The notes under the pieces: generated by a model
Told to the model about the DNA's origin: nothing
What the model saw: the letters and a program-made list of their open reading frames with translations, nothing else
The model's database searches: none
Translations under genes and position numbers: made by a program
Shown here: positions 35,845-47,384 of the stretch, in pieces
Position numbering within the stretch: position 1 is the stretch's first letter
Layout of the letters: each line of letters starts with the position of its first letter
From: Dryomyza anilis
Lineage: Eukaryota; Arthropoda; Insecta; Diptera; Dryomyzidae
Reading direction: 5' to 3'
NCBI GenBank assembly: GCA_951804985.1
Contig: OX638132.1
Span: 40,644,619 to 40,708,618, forward strand
DNA length: 64,000 nucleotides

Positions 35845-35906
<62 letters not shown>
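35837..35906. repeat. (TA)n tract closing the array
   Basis: The last TA run; the sequence to its right is not part of the unit. Directly after it GTTGTTCTAAT and ATTAGAACAAC form an 11-bp inverted repeat around 35907-35932. Confidence 0.85.
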
Positions 35907-35912
<6 letters not shown>

Positions 35913-35981
35913 CTAATTGTATTAGAACAACATTATTTGTTTTAAACATAGTTGTACTAATTTATATTTGATATGCATATT

Positions 35982-36722
35982 TATACCCTACACTAAGAGT
36001 GAAAGGGTATATTCAGTTTGGTACGCCGTTTGTAACACCCAGAAGGAAGCATCTCCGGTATGGAAAAGTATATATATTCTTGATCATCATGACCTCCTGA
36101 GTCGATTTAGCGATGTCCGTCTGTCCGTCTGTCTGTCCGTCTGTCTGTCCGTCTGTCTGTCCGTCTGTCTGTCTGTCTGTTGAAATCCCTACTACTTTTA
36201 AAATTGAAGAGCTAGATAAATGAAACTTATAACTTTGATTACTAATATACCTACGCTGTATGTGCGAAAAAATTGGCGAGATCGGATCATTGTGACCTAT
36301 GATCCGACCACTTATGTTCAAAAACCTCATATAAAATGTACATATAAAGATCAATTTTTATGTATACGTGCTTAGGTAAACTTTTTTGGTCAAATATATA
36401 TTGACATCATGCTCAAGTACGTGATAATAATGTTTTCCATCGAAAAGACCTGTGGTTCATTAAAAAAAAAATCGAAATTCGGTACACCTACCCATTTGTA
36501 AATATGGGTATCAAATGAATGGAAATTCTTCAGCGATTGAATGTTTGTAGTTATTTTCAGGATTCGTATACCCTGGTGACCTATATATCACTTTGAATGG
36601 TAACCACACATATGTGTAGGGTATTTATAGTCGGCTTAGACCGACTATAATTTTGATAATCCTAACTATCATAATTACACCTACTTTAAAATTTCCCATG
36701 TGATCTAACCTTCCCAACTGGT
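35982..36722 (+). mobile_element. DINE-1/mini-me-like Helentron, outside the array
   Basis: This 741-bp complete copy starts TATACCCTACACTAAGAG, has (GTCY)n at 36117-36180, a 3' hairpin near 36628-36645 and the end CCAACTGGT. It lies 75 bases past the array end. Confidence 0.92.
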
Positions 36723-37139
36723 TTTGATTTGTATTTGTATCACACTTTGTTGTTTTATACATAAATACTAAATATTCAGCCCAACTCCCAACCCCCGCAA
36801 TCCACCTGGTTGAATTGTTGTTGGGAAAATAGCTTTGCATTGAATTTACATACTAAGCTCCTTTCCCCCCATCAATCCCCCCCTAAAATCTGCGGAAGTA
36901 TTGATCTAGAATTGGGCCGATAATATATGTAATTTATTTTACTATAGTTATAGTATCACAATTGCGTTTTTTATCGTATATTAATGTATATATACATATA
37001 TAAATGAAGTGATTGTTATTAATGTAATTACATATAAATTATGTAATTTATGTTTTGAATATTTTCTTCTATCTTGACAATATTATAATAAATTATTTGA
37101 TGAATGCTTATATTTAAATTTTGATAGAGGAAAAAAAAT
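36723..37139. other. AT-rich interval, nothing recognised
   Basis: A C-rich patch (CCCCCCATCAATCCCCCCC, about 36863-36883) stands out in otherwise AT-rich sequence. No gene or repeat ends were seen. Confidence 0.5.
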
Positions 37140-38069
37140 GTACAATACTTTGTAAACCTCAATGTTTTTTGTTTTCAAAATGAGTTGTACATTAAATGTT
37201 CTTATTCCAAAAGAAAGTAAAGTTTTTATTAAATTGATGCGAATGCGACGTTCGATTCTAATGCAGTAAAATGTAAGATGATCTATAGACTGAACAGCAC
37301 CACAATTGCATATGCTACTATCAAGTGTATTAACTTTGTGTCTGGTCTGAATGTGACCAGTGATCTTTTTATTGATCTATTTATTATAGTGATTATATTC
37401 CTTGGTAGACCTACGTCTTTAAACCATGGTGAAACGTTTACTTTGAGTGACAAACTATATAAATTCCGACCATATATGCTGCAGATCCATCTGTTTTGTC
37501 AGGATTGGATTGCTGTATTTTTATCAAATGGCTTTAGATCTTTCCAATGTATTTTCGGATATGAACTGCTATCATTATGGTCAACTGCAATTTTGTCTAC
37601 ATGTTCATTTCCCTGTATTTCCATATGACTAGGTATATAGAGGAAATGTACATGTTTGTTGTTATTTTTCACTTTTAATAGGATATTATTATTTTAATAA
37701 TTTACGGATGGGTATTATTATTGTTATATGTAGTCAAGGCTTGAAGCGTAGATTTACTGTCAGATAAAATCAAATATTTTGTGTTTGAGCAGATTTTAAT
37801 GAATTGAAGTGCTTCAACTATAGCATGTGCTCAGGGCAATGTTTGTGTAACGAAAAGGATGCCTCAATATCCATATTCGGGTACCAAAAAGCACTGATAA
37901 CTTTGTTTATTGTTTTAGAGCCGTCTATGAAAATTCTTTCCATCTGTTATGTATAGTAAAGCCGGGTGGTTTTCATTTGAAATTACTTTATTGATAAGGT
38001 TATCAGCCAGTAATGAGAATCGTTCGCGGATTGGCATAATATTTGCCTCTTGTTCTAATCCAAGAGTAT

Positions 38070-38257
38070 AGCCGGCCTCAGCAGGCTATACGGTAGCGCG
38101 CTTGACTTGCATTTTGAAGGTCTTGGGTTCGAATCCCGGCTTGGGCATGGGCGCTCGTGGTGATATTAACCACAAAATTGTAGGGAATAGATTTCACAGT
38201 ACAATGGATATAGTCTGAGTGCTGTGGATCTTAGTAGATATTCCAAAAAAAAAAAAC
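38070..38257 (+). mobile_element. tRNA-derived SINE of a second family, poly(A) tail
   Basis: ATACGGTAGCGCGCTTGACT resembles a tRNA A-box/anticodon region and GGGTTCGAATCCCGG is a strong B box (about 38125-38139). It ends in a 12-base A run. A 10-bp target-site duplication, CCAAGAGTAT, flanks it (38060-38069 and 38258-38267). It lies within the I-clade element, so it is younger than that element. It is unrelated to the ATT-tailed SINE elsewhere in the window. Confidence 0.9.
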
Positions 38258-38852
38258 CCAAGAGTATGCGTAGAGATAATTGCCCCTAAACAGATTCGCA
38301 ACCCTTTATATTGAATGCTTTCGAGTTTAATAAGCCATTTAGTCGGACAATCTAACAATAGCGGCGCCATGTATTCGACTTTTGATCTAATAAGACCGAT
38401 GTATAAGAGGAGGAGATTATGTGGATCTGGTCCCCAGGACACTCCAAAGAGCGAACGAATAATGTTAAAAAATGAAGGAGTTTTTTTTAGAGTTTTTCAA
38501 CATGAAGCTTGTAATTACGATTTCTTTCAAATGTACAGCCAAGAAACGTGAAATTTTCAACAAATTCAATGGGAGTGCCATTTATATGTAAATTAGATGA
38601 TGGTATGTTAATGTCTTAGTTTTTGGGGAAAAAATTATGGCTTTTGACTTACTGTGTGATACTGATAATTGCAACAAGCTGAGTTTATAATTTGATTTGT
38701 CTATTGTTGTTTGAATTTTAGTAATTGCATTTTCTACAGAGCTTTCTGTACAAAAGATAACTAGATCATCTGCATAACCCAACATTTCAACTTTGGTATC
38801 TGCAAATAATTCATTTATATAACATTTAAAACTGATAGGGCTGAGTACAGAC

Positions 38853-39677
38853 TAGAGATGGGCGCGTGCCGTGCTTTTTTCGTGTCACGCCCGAAAATCT
38901 GAGTTCGTGCGTGCAAATCTCCGGGCGTGCTAGTTGCTGTCGTGCCCGTGCATGTCCGTGCCTCCAAAATCAGGCACGCACCCATTAAACATTTTTTGTA
39001 TAGTTTCTACCCCAATTAAAAAAAAAACCCTTACATGGTATTTTGACCTTTTCTTGAAAATCTGTTTTACTTATGGATTTAAGAGAATAAAGCAGTATCA
39101 AACTTAATTTTTGAATTATTTATTACAGAGACGAAAACCTATTGCAATATCGGTTCCGGTTAGGGTTCCAAGATTTTTAAAATTGAGGTTCCGTTTTCGA
39201 TTCCAGTTTCAACCAACAAATTAAATGAGTTTCGATTCCGGTTCCATACATTTTTAATAACGGTCCCGATTCCGGTTCTTTGGGTTCCGTGGCAGGAACT
39301 ATAATATATGTTCCGGTTCTGGTACCGAAATTTTTAAAATAGCGGTACCGATTCCAACCAGAAATAAATATAAATGTTCCGATTCCAGTTCCGGTTCAAT
39401 ACATTTTTAATAACGATTTGGTTCCAAAAATCTAAACTGTTCCGGTATTATTTTTCACGTTTCGCTTGCTTTGTCATATTTTTTCGTGCTTTTTTCATGT
39501 TTTGTCGTGTTTTTCCGTGTTTTGTCGTGTTTTTCCGTGTTTCTTCGTATCTTTTAAAAACCGTGTTTTATCGTGCGTGCCTGTAAATTTACTCGTCGGG
39601 CTCGTGCTCGTGCGTGTCACCTATCGGCGTGCCCGTGCGTGTCCGTGCCATCAAAAACAGGTACGCGCCCATCTCTA
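38853..39677. mobile_element. hAT-type non-autonomous DNA transposon (825 bp)
   Basis: Terminal inverted repeats begin TAGAGATGGGCGCGT, typical of hAT elements. A perfect 8-bp target-site duplication, GTACAGAC (38845-38852 and 39678-39685), flanks it. The interior holds degenerate CGTGCCCGTGC words and a run of GGTTCCGATTCC repeats, with no transposase. It interrupts the RT of the I-clade element just after GTPQGSVL. Confidence 0.95.
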
Positions 39678-41700
39678 GTACAGACCCCTGTGGGGTGCCA
39701 GTATAAGATTTTCTAGTGAAATTTCCGTATTCGTTTTCTATAGTTAAATTTTTCCAACAAAACAAGCTATATAAAACATTACAAGTATGAATTCCCATCA
39801 GTTTAATCCGAGATAACAGTAAACTGATGTTCACATCATCGAAAGCACTTTTAATGTCAATAAATAGACTGTCGAGAAACTTTCCATCTCGAAACGCTAT
39901 TTGTGCGGCAGTTCAAAGCGTTAGAACATTGTGAGCGGTAGATTTTCCTCGCCGAAAACCAGCTTGGCGATTGTTCAGTTTGTTCTTTGATTCGAGATAG
40001 TGTTCAGTTTTCCTTTGTACCATTTTTTCAAAGATTTTTCTTAAGCATGAGATAAGTGCAATGGATCTATAAGATGAGGGTATGTCCGGGAGTTTGCTAC
40101 GTTTTGGTATGGGTAGTATTTTGTAATTTATCCAGCTCGACGGAAATTTTACAGAATTTAAACATTCAATTCCAAACATTCAATTCCAAACATGGATTAT
40201 CCGGACGGGTATTATTTTTATTTGTTTTGACTTTAAATTAGTCATGAAATTTTTTTATAAAAAGATTAAATTTTTCATTTTCAGCACATGATAAAAATTC
40301 ATTAGATTTAAATCAGTTTTCAAGTTTAAACTTTTTCAATCAATTCTTCTTGGTATACAATAAGTATTCTTGTCGGACAAGCGTAATGGATGAGTTTGTA
40401 TATTTATTAAAATAGCGCAAGTGTTTCATTTGTTGTGGACCATGACGCCAATAGTGATATATTTTTGGCGAACAAATGGTTAAGTCGATTGCTGATGGAG
40501 TTATACAACCAAAAAAAGTGCGAGAGCCATCGTTTAATATGGTTAAATTATTATTTTCTATAAAGTCCATTTATGTATGGCCTTTACGATCGGTTGAGGG
40601 ATTCCCCCACGAAATGTGTTTAATGCTCACCGCAAAATAAAAATTTAGAGTTGTTTAATGTCTGTGATATGATTTGATTTTGATGGGATTCTAAGAAATT
40701 TGAGGCTGGAGAAATGTAACATGAAAGAATGATGTTACCAATGGATGATGAGATTTCGCAACCAACGATTTCAATACCTGAATTAGTGTTGTTAATAGGT
40801 ATGTTTTTAAATTTAATATTTTTATGTAGGATAATTGCCACCCCTCCGCCGAAGGTGTTAGTAATTCTATTTTTCGAATGATGTTATAATTGTTTATACT
40901 ATAAGAATCTGAAAGTAAGAGAAACGTCTCTGATATGCAAGCTATTGAAATATTATTTGTATTTAAATAGTTTGATAATTAAGATTTTTTAGAGCGAATA
41001 CTGGTGCAATTATTTTGTAAGATCTTCATCATCAGTAAAATTATTTGAAAAATTATTGTGTGAAGTAATATACACGTCTTGTTGAGTTAATTTTTGAAAT
41101 TTTTCGAAATTTGTGATTTGTAACATTTAGAGTAAGTTCATGCATATCGCCCGGGCAATCATCTGCATTCGATGAAATATCACATTCAAACGAATTGATT
41201 GATTCGGTTCTGTTTAGGTCATCTGGTTTATTATTAGATTTTATTGATGATGATTGCGTTACATGATGTTTATTAACATCAATATTTGATATTGTTGATT
41301 GGTTTGAAGTATACAAATTATTCAAACATTGAGTATTAGAGGTAGTTGGGAAAGCATTCTTCTTAAATGAATTGGCCGACGTTGATTGTTTGTTTATTTT
41401 AGCGTTATTAGATTTAAATAAATTGTTTGGAGGGATATTTGAAGCCTTCGATGGTATCTTTGCAGAAGCTTGCTTTACTGCCTTAAGTCTAGCCTGTAAG
41501 TCAATTCAAGGCGTTTCTTAGGCAATTCAGTTGTTTTTTTTTTTTTGATTAAGAATCCATGCTTTTTTAGATTTTTTAATTTCAATTTTCTTTTCGCATT
41601 CATTGGACGTTGCTTCGTGGAATTTGTGGCAATTGACACATGATGGAAGCAGAGCCTCGCAAGAGCCATTATGAGATTTTCCACATCGAGAGCTTAGTTT

Positions 41701-42131
41701 TTTTTGCTAATAACTTCTTCAATTATAATTTTAAACAATCATAACATTAAAGCGCAGTACTGATTGGACATACTTGAATTTTGTGAATATTTGATTTTTA
41801 ATTATGAAAAATACACAAAAAAATATACAACTATGAATTATCGAATTTTGAACGAATTTTCAAAAATGCTATTTAGACTTGTAGTTTTACAACTGTTGTA
41901 TGTTAAATGTCCTTCAACTAGGACTTTAACTTGATCCTATTTATACTTACTGAGTCCTTTTTACTTTCTTTATATTATTTAAAACAACCGGGTCTTTTTT
42001 ACTTTAAGACACTTTATTTCGCTTTAAAAGTTGGTTACACTTATACTTAACACTTATTTGTAGACAGTTCAGCTTATCGAAAACAATTGATTCTTAGTCT
42101 ATACTTAACTTCTACTTAACACCTCGTATTC
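41701..42131. other. Probable 5' flank of the I-clade element
   Basis: AT-rich, with repeated CTTTTTACTTT and TACTTAAC words. It lies upstream (minus strand) of the ORF1 zinc region and may be its leader; I see no clear boundary. Confidence 0.3.
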
Positions 42132-42249
42132 TTATAATTTCAAAATAAATTGAGTAATTTCATCATGCAAAAATAACTTAGTCAGCGTATTTATAATTTC
42201 ACAATAAATTGAGTACTTTCATCATTCTAAAATAACTAAGTCAGCGTTT
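42132..42249. repeat. Two-copy tandem repeat, period 59 bp
   Basis: TTATAATTTCAAAATAAATT starts at 42132 and its near-copy at 42191; both end AACT(T)AGTCAGCGT. A few substitutions separate the copies. Confidence 0.8.
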
Positions 42250-42399
42250 ATCCGAGTGACCTATTTAACGTGGGCGTGTATACCTGTGCTATGTTAAGCT
42301 GTGTGCGCCAAGACAATTAAATGCTGTTTTTGTTTAACATGCATAATGCTTAACCCTAAAAGTATGCCATAAAGAAAAATATACTGGTTATGTTATGTT

Positions 42400-42495
42400 G
42401 TGGATCATAAGCACGCTGTAAGTTCCACGATTATGATACACAACAGTGGATCACATGTAAGCTGTGAACTCTACGATTATGATACACAACACAAC
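42400..42495. repeat. Two-copy tandem repeat, about 48 bp
   Basis: TGTGGATCATAAGCACGCTG... and GTGGATCACATGTAAGCTG... both continue into ACGATTATGATACACAACA. Confidence 0.75.
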
Positions 42496-42549
42496 GACGA
42501 TATTACAAAGAAATACGAATATTTTTAAAAACTATAGCGCATTTATCAT

Positions 42550-42805
42550 AAACAATTTAAAGTCAAATTTAAATTTAAAATCACCTTTTTGACAATTTAT
42601 TCTATACACAAATTGTCAAAAAAGTCGAAGTTATGTTTAAAGTTGACTTTAAATTGTCTATGGTTGTACACATATAATGTTTAAGTTCGATTTAATTTGT
42701 GTGTAGAACTCAAAATATTTAAAATTCGAATTGTGATTCTTCAGAATCTTTGTCAAAATACAATGGCATATATTCGTAGACAATTTAAAGTCAACTTTAA
42801 AATAA
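42550..42805. repeat. Inverted repeats of an AATTTAAAGTCAACTTTAAA word
   Basis: TTTAAAGTTGACTTTAAATT followed by GTCTA near 42638-42662 is exactly reverse-complemented near 42778-42802, and a diverged third copy lies at about 42553-42575. This is probably a small decayed MITE or foldback. Confidence 0.6.
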
Positions 42806-43041
42806 AAGTATACCCGCTGTTTTGAAGAATTTTAACAAAGATTAAAAAGTCAAAAAGCTGATTTTAATTTAAAGACGTAGACATGTGCATTAGATATCAA
42901 CTAAATTTATAGATATGTCAATTTTTAAATTTTTTATTCATTCCTGGGTTTATGGGTTTTCGCTTAACATTTTTATCTGCCACTATCGTGTTCTTTGATT
43001 TGAGAGTACCTGAAAGTCTATATATTTTTATGTTTCTTCCC

Positions 43042-43250
43042 TACACCCTACACAAATGAGGTACAGGATATTATTAGGTTTGTGCAGATATTGTAACGTC
43101 CCTCAGGAGGCATCACATGCCTTAACGGACCCGAGTCCGTTAAGGCATGTCCATCTGTCCGACTTCACTTTTACTTGAGAAATATTGATCAGAATGCGAT
43201 GAAATTTTGTTCTAATATATTTTACTCAAAAAATTGTTCTGTGTATGGAA
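43042..43250 (+). mobile_element. Diverged DINE-1/mini-me-related fragment with a perfect hairpin
   Basis: CCCTACAC, TTGTAACG, CAGGAGGCATCAC and GTCCATCTGTCCG keep the order of the DINE-1 5' half, but the sequence is far from the other copies. In place of the core it holds a perfect 15-bp inverted repeat with a 4-base loop (CATGCCTTAACGGAC, 43116-43130, with 43135-43149). Confidence 0.55.
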
Positions 43251-43616
43251 ATGATCCAAATAACAACTTAGAAACCAATAACTTGAAAAATATTTAAGAT
43301 ATAGTTATAAAATTTAAAACGTATTGCTAGAATTCATCAAAAAAATATGTGTTCCAAAAATGTGCGTGTTCCGCCCTTTTTTTTTGAAAATTATATTTTT
43401 ATTTTTTCTGTTTTTTATTTCATTGTGGTCGTAATTATTGAAATAAACATCTATTAAATATTAACATTAAATATCTACACATATATTTTAAAAATGGGTG
43501 TGATCGCCTACTTATATTTTTCTACAATGGACCGTTTGTCAGATATCAAGTTAATACAGTGAGAATAATCTTATGAGTAGAGAGCGGATTTTTATGCAAA
43601 ATGATATACCGAAAAT

Positions 43617-43926
43617 GATATAGCCGTGGTAGCTCAGTGGTTAGTGCGTTGGACTGCAAGCCGAAAGGTCCCCGGTTCAAGCCTGGACTGGGGCTAACAA
43701 CATCTTTTCATAGAATCATTTTTCTATACCGCTCTACCTCTCGGCAGTAAATGGCAAACCTCCGAGAGTAAAAACATTGCCTATGAAAAGCTCTCACCCA
43801 CCGTTCGGATTCGGCAATAAACTGTAGGTCCCACCACTTTAGTACAAATATAACACGCACAGCTAAAAATGGTGAGAGAGCTCGGCCTAAGTTCTTATAG
43901 AACTGTAGTGCCAAACTATTATTATT
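43617..43926 (+). mobile_element. tRNA-derived SINE, copy 4
   Basis: It has the same family as 1669, 10972 and 29559, with head GGTAGCTCAGTGGTTAGTGCG, B box GGTTCAAGCC and an ATT tail. A 13-bp target-site duplication, ATATACCGAAAAT, flanks it (43604-43616 and 43927-43939). Confidence 0.93.
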
Positions 43927-44268
43927 ATATACCGAAAATATGCAAAATAAGAGTAAAAATATGGAAAAAAATATATTTGATGCTCATAATAAAAAATAAA
44001 AAAACAAAGCCAAAAATATATATTTTTTTACAGTCATAACAATGTATTTTCTAAATTTTTGACTGTAAACCATTGTCTTCTATCTGTTGTGAATCAGAAA
44101 CGTTTTTTTTTATGTTTTTAAGAAAGCCTGTACATAACCAGTATGCACATAAAGTTCAAATCTAAAAGCACAATAACAGATGCATGTTAACTTAACATAA
44201 CGTCAACGACGTAACTGGAACAAGTGCATAATGTTTATGAGTGCATACTTTCAGGAGATAAAATTAAG

Positions 44269-44405
44269 TCTGCTTAAAAGCAACGAAAAATGCATTGGTT
44301 GCAATTTGATCCGAGACTCGCGCTAGCAAGTGTGCCGTCTGTTTAAAAGCAACATCAAAAGCATTGGTTGTAATTGAAATCAAGACTAACGCCAGCATGG
44401 GAACC
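44269..44405. repeat. Imperfect two-copy tandem repeat, about 68 bp
   Basis: CTGCTTAAAAGCAAC...GCATTGGTTGCAATTTGATC and CTGTTTAAAAGCAAC...GCATTGGTTGTAATTGAAATC share order and most bases. Confidence 0.7.
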
Positions 44406-44872
44406 AATTAAGAATTTAGCACATTGGAATTTTCTCAGTTAATGATTTCACAATATTAGTAAATATCTGATGTTCATGAGGTTTTTAGTAGTACGTAGAT
44501 TTAAGAATATGCTTGCTTGCATTTATGAGTTGTGTTTTAAGAAATAAGTATAAGCAAGGGGTTCGTGAGTCGCACGATACCGAGGTGATAAGTAGAGGTT
44601 AAGTTTAGTTTTTAAGCATTATGTTTTTAACTGCCTTAGAGTGCAGACGTGTTTTTAGTTTAAACTCAAGCTTGTAAAAATACTTTAAAATAATTAATAA
44701 AAGTATAAGGCAAGTCTAAAATATCCTTGCGTTTTTATTTAATAATAAATGTTAGGAAAGAATTGTGGACTTCGAGGGAAAATTGTCACTGACGGTTTCA
44801 TCAATAAAGACAAGTACAAAAGGACCCCTGGAGCCCGCAACAATCACTTAAAATGAATTTATCGGTCAACAT

Positions 44873-45791
44873 TAGTGATGTCAATCCCGGACTATTTTTC
44901 AATCCCGAAATTTCGGGACTAAAAAATATGAATCCCGGGATCCCGGTATTTAAAAAATAATAGCAAAGGCATAAAATAATCATATCTATGTTTAAATAAC
45001 AAACAATTATAATGCTTAATGTTCAAACCAAACTCATATATTCAAATGCATCTGTTTTGAGGTTTGGTATCCAAATATACATGTTATCCAAAATAGAAAA
45101 CCCGCGATATAATAACCCCAGTTAATCATCAATCATTTTTTTAAATACTTTTTACTACTATTTTTTAGTACAAATATAAAAAATTTTTAATTTTGAATGA
45201 ACAATCAAATTTTTATTGGGATATTGGTTTGTGGTGGAAAACAATATTTTATAAAAAATGTTAGGATGTTAAATTACATTTATTTATGTATTTTGTTATT
45301 AATAAAGGTTACATTCATTGACAACGGTTCCAGTTTTATCGCTATTCGAAACCCGGATTTAATTCGCCAGCATATTTGATAGTGAATCTTTCGACTGTCT
45401 TGAAAATAAAAATTAGTTTAAAATGAGACCGTCATGATATTATAATTATTTACTATTTTTAAGTACTTTTTGTATTTCGAATCGAAAGATTATAATAATT
45501 ACTAGTCGAAAGTGTCGTAATTTTATCAATTGTAAATTTGTTAAAAATCAAAAATCATGTAATTCATTAATATTGACGCCAGTGTTTTAAGATTACAGTT
45601 TATTATATGTTAGATTTACTTATTCACGAAATTACTTATTCACATTAAAAGACTTTTGAATAAACTATTAAAAATTAATCTACTAGCTTTTTTTGTAATC
45701 CCGAAAATGCCGGGATTTAACGATGTTCCCGGGATCAGTTTTTCGGGACTGATTTGACGCAAATCCCGGGATCCCGGGATTGACATCCCTA
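44873..45791. mobile_element. hAT-type non-autonomous DNA transposon (919 bp)
   Basis: Terminal inverted repeats TAGTGATGTCAATCCCGG / TAGGGATGTCAATCCCGG (one mismatch) and an exact 8-bp target-site duplication, GTCAACAT (44865-44872 and 45792-45799), flank it. Subterminal ATCCCGGGAT palindromes repeat at both ends. No transposase frame was seen; short internal open frames have no motif. Confidence 0.95.
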
Positions 45792-45899
45792 GTCAACATC
45801 ACAAGACATTATACGCACGAAATGTTGCTATTAGTTTTCATCCCAGTATAAAAGGTAACTGGTAACTAACCGGTTAGCTAACTGGTAATTGTAGGTTAT

Positions 45900-45947
45900 T
45901 CTGCCGGTTACCTTTGTTCTACCATCGGGAGAAAGGTAACCGGCAGA
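45900..45947. repeat. Perfect 16-bp hairpin, 16-base loop
   Basis: TCTGCCGGTTACCTTT (45900-45915) is exactly complementary to 45932-45947. Further GGTAACTGG/CCGGTTAG words precede it (45855-45895), so the hairpin belongs to a longer GGTAACCGG-rich patch. Confidence 0.8.
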
Positions 45948-45959
45948 TTCCTATCTGTG

Positions 45960-47320
45960 TGAAGTACATGTGACAAGATATCCCTTTCTAACTAAAGCAT
46001 TGCGATCATTTAAAAATAATCTTGTTGTCTCTTTTGCATCTCTTGCTATTTTTATGTCACATTGCCAAACCAAAAAAATATTTTACAGAAAAATAAACAG
46101 TATTGCCATAATTACTTGTTTCATATATATTTTTATTTAGTATGCTAAATTAAACAAATGTTTTAAAAAGTAATTAAATTAAAAAAAATCATAACATAAT
46201 GTCCAGATCGTCGTTAAAGACGCCTTTCTGATCCTTGTTGTAAATTTTTTGACGAATTTTCAGTTGTGTCGTTGGAGATCAGGACCAGGTAGTCGAGTGT
46301 GCGATCAATGAAGTAGTAATATTTTTGCAGACCACGTACCTGGCAAATGTGTTGTCCTGCATCCAGCGCCTGATTCTTGCTTATGTCTAGTGAAGAAATT
46401 TGCATCCAGACATGCTAGTGAATGGCGACTCCTCATCTGCATAACAACTCCAGCGGCGTGTCACGAATTTAAATTTAGACTATTTCTATTATTTAACAAT
46501 TGTTAAAATCACTTTAATTCTTTTCCCTTTATTTTTCTTTGACTTTTACCTACTATTCAACAAGACATTTTATTTTGATGGAAAACATAAACAAAAATCA
46601 AACCTATTGCTATCCCTTTCTCACCTATGACGTTGAAAGAAAGTCTGCTTCCGATGTGTTTGTGAACATGCACATTTCTTTGATAGTGTGCGAACCAGTA
46701 CGAAATATCGATGACTATCGGTTAGCGATTTTTTGTTGGGATAGAACGAAAATATTATGAAATGCCGAAGAATTTATTCGATATATATTTAAAACAATTC
46801 TTACACTGATGTTCTATGTTCTCACTCCGATATTAAATGTGTATTCGTTCCATATGGAAATTCTTTGAAAATTAGAATCAATATATGTACAATATATGAA
46901 TTATTAAACAATTTTCATAGAATTTGATTGAAAATGTTAACTCCTAAAAATGATTATATAAGAAAATCAATATGGAGAATTTGCAGTGAAATCCGAATTA
47001 TGAGAATCGAAGCCATTTTGAGAATAAATGGAGGCATCTGGAGGCTTCGAGTCGCTTGTTCCAACAATTTTTTTCCTTATATCGTCTACTGAAAATGTAG
47101 GTGTATTTAAAAATTATATGATATGTTTTTAACAATGAAATATCAATATTAAAATTAGTAACTATAACTAAAATTTATCAAATGACTTGGTCTGTAATAT
47201 TTTTAAAGATGCGGCAAAACACATTAAAACTACAAAGAAATATCTTGTAATCTACATAAATCAAAACTCGCGTCTATACGCAAAATTTGGATGATTTATG
47301 CAAAAATTTGCCACATATAT
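45960..47320. other. AT-rich interval without a confirmed gene
   Basis: Two open frames have fairly ordinary amino-acid composition (minus 46405-46214, 63 residues; plus 46539-46760, 73 residues) but no motif, conserved neighbour or splice context that I recognise. The minus-strand one begins MQISSLDISKNQALDAGQHI and could be an exon fragment; I do not assign it. Confidence 0.3.
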
Positions 47321-47384
47321 GCAATAAATATACAAAATATGCAAATTATATGCAAAAATATTGACCATAATTTAAATTATTTTT

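Larger units (their letters stand above)
7925..35906 (+). repeat. Five-unit tandem array of copia 3' end + spacer + (TA)n
   Basis: Each unit begins with copia sequence starting CATGGATTGTCAGAG, includes the 3' LTR and about 4 kb of common spacer, and ends in a (TA)n tract that runs directly into the next copia start. Unit starts are 7925, 17077, 22256, 24525 and 30125. Subtracting later insertions, units are about 4.3-4.6 kb, except unit 3, which has lost about 3.3 kb. Units are highly similar over kilobases by eye. Confidence 0.93.
30125..35906 (+). repeat. Array unit 5, mosaic
   Basis: Its left part (to about 31.5 kb) shares variants with units 3 and 4; its right part shares variants with unit 1 and lacks the DINE-1 at the units 2-4 site. 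It has two private DINE-1 insertions (31815-32573 and 34782-35538) and a private deletion of roughly 200 bases near 34005. The final (TA)n (about 35837-35906) borders non-array sequence. Confidence 0.88.
37140..41700 (-). pseudogene. Decayed I-clade non-LTR retrotransposon
   Basis: Minus-strand remnants lie in order. A CCHC-type ORF1 zinc region is at about 41690-41560 (CGKSHNGSC then CVNCHKFHEATSNEC). Endonuclease pieces are at about 40860-40340 (GVAIILHKNIKFKN, PSAIDLTICSP). RT lies at 40250-38582 (YRSIALISCLRKIFEKMV, QAGFRRGKSTAHN, GTPQGSVL, YADD). RNase H is at about 37790-37720 (LILSDSKSTLQAL), and a C-terminal cysteine motif near 37330-37280 (CNCGAVQSIDHL). RNase H plus two ORFs points to the I clade. 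Many frameshifts and stops, and two nested insertions (38070-38257, 38853-39677), show it is long dead. Confidence 0.88.

Noticed and set aside
7925..35906. CRISPR-like or rDNA-like repeat array
   Set aside because: Unit length, copia content and eukaryotic elements exclude CRISPR; no rRNA sequence is present.
37278..37628. 116-codon plus-strand frame
   Set aside because: It is antisense to the RNase H and C-terminal region of the I-clade element, which reads sensibly on the minus strand.
38071..38145. Functional tRNA gene with a strong B box
   Set aside because: There is no closing acceptor stem; the unit ends in poly(A) and is flanked by a 10-bp duplication.
46539..46760. 73-codon frame upstream of Rad1 as its first exon
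   Set aside because: Its residues do not match the Rad1 N-terminus and no donor site gives a sensible join.
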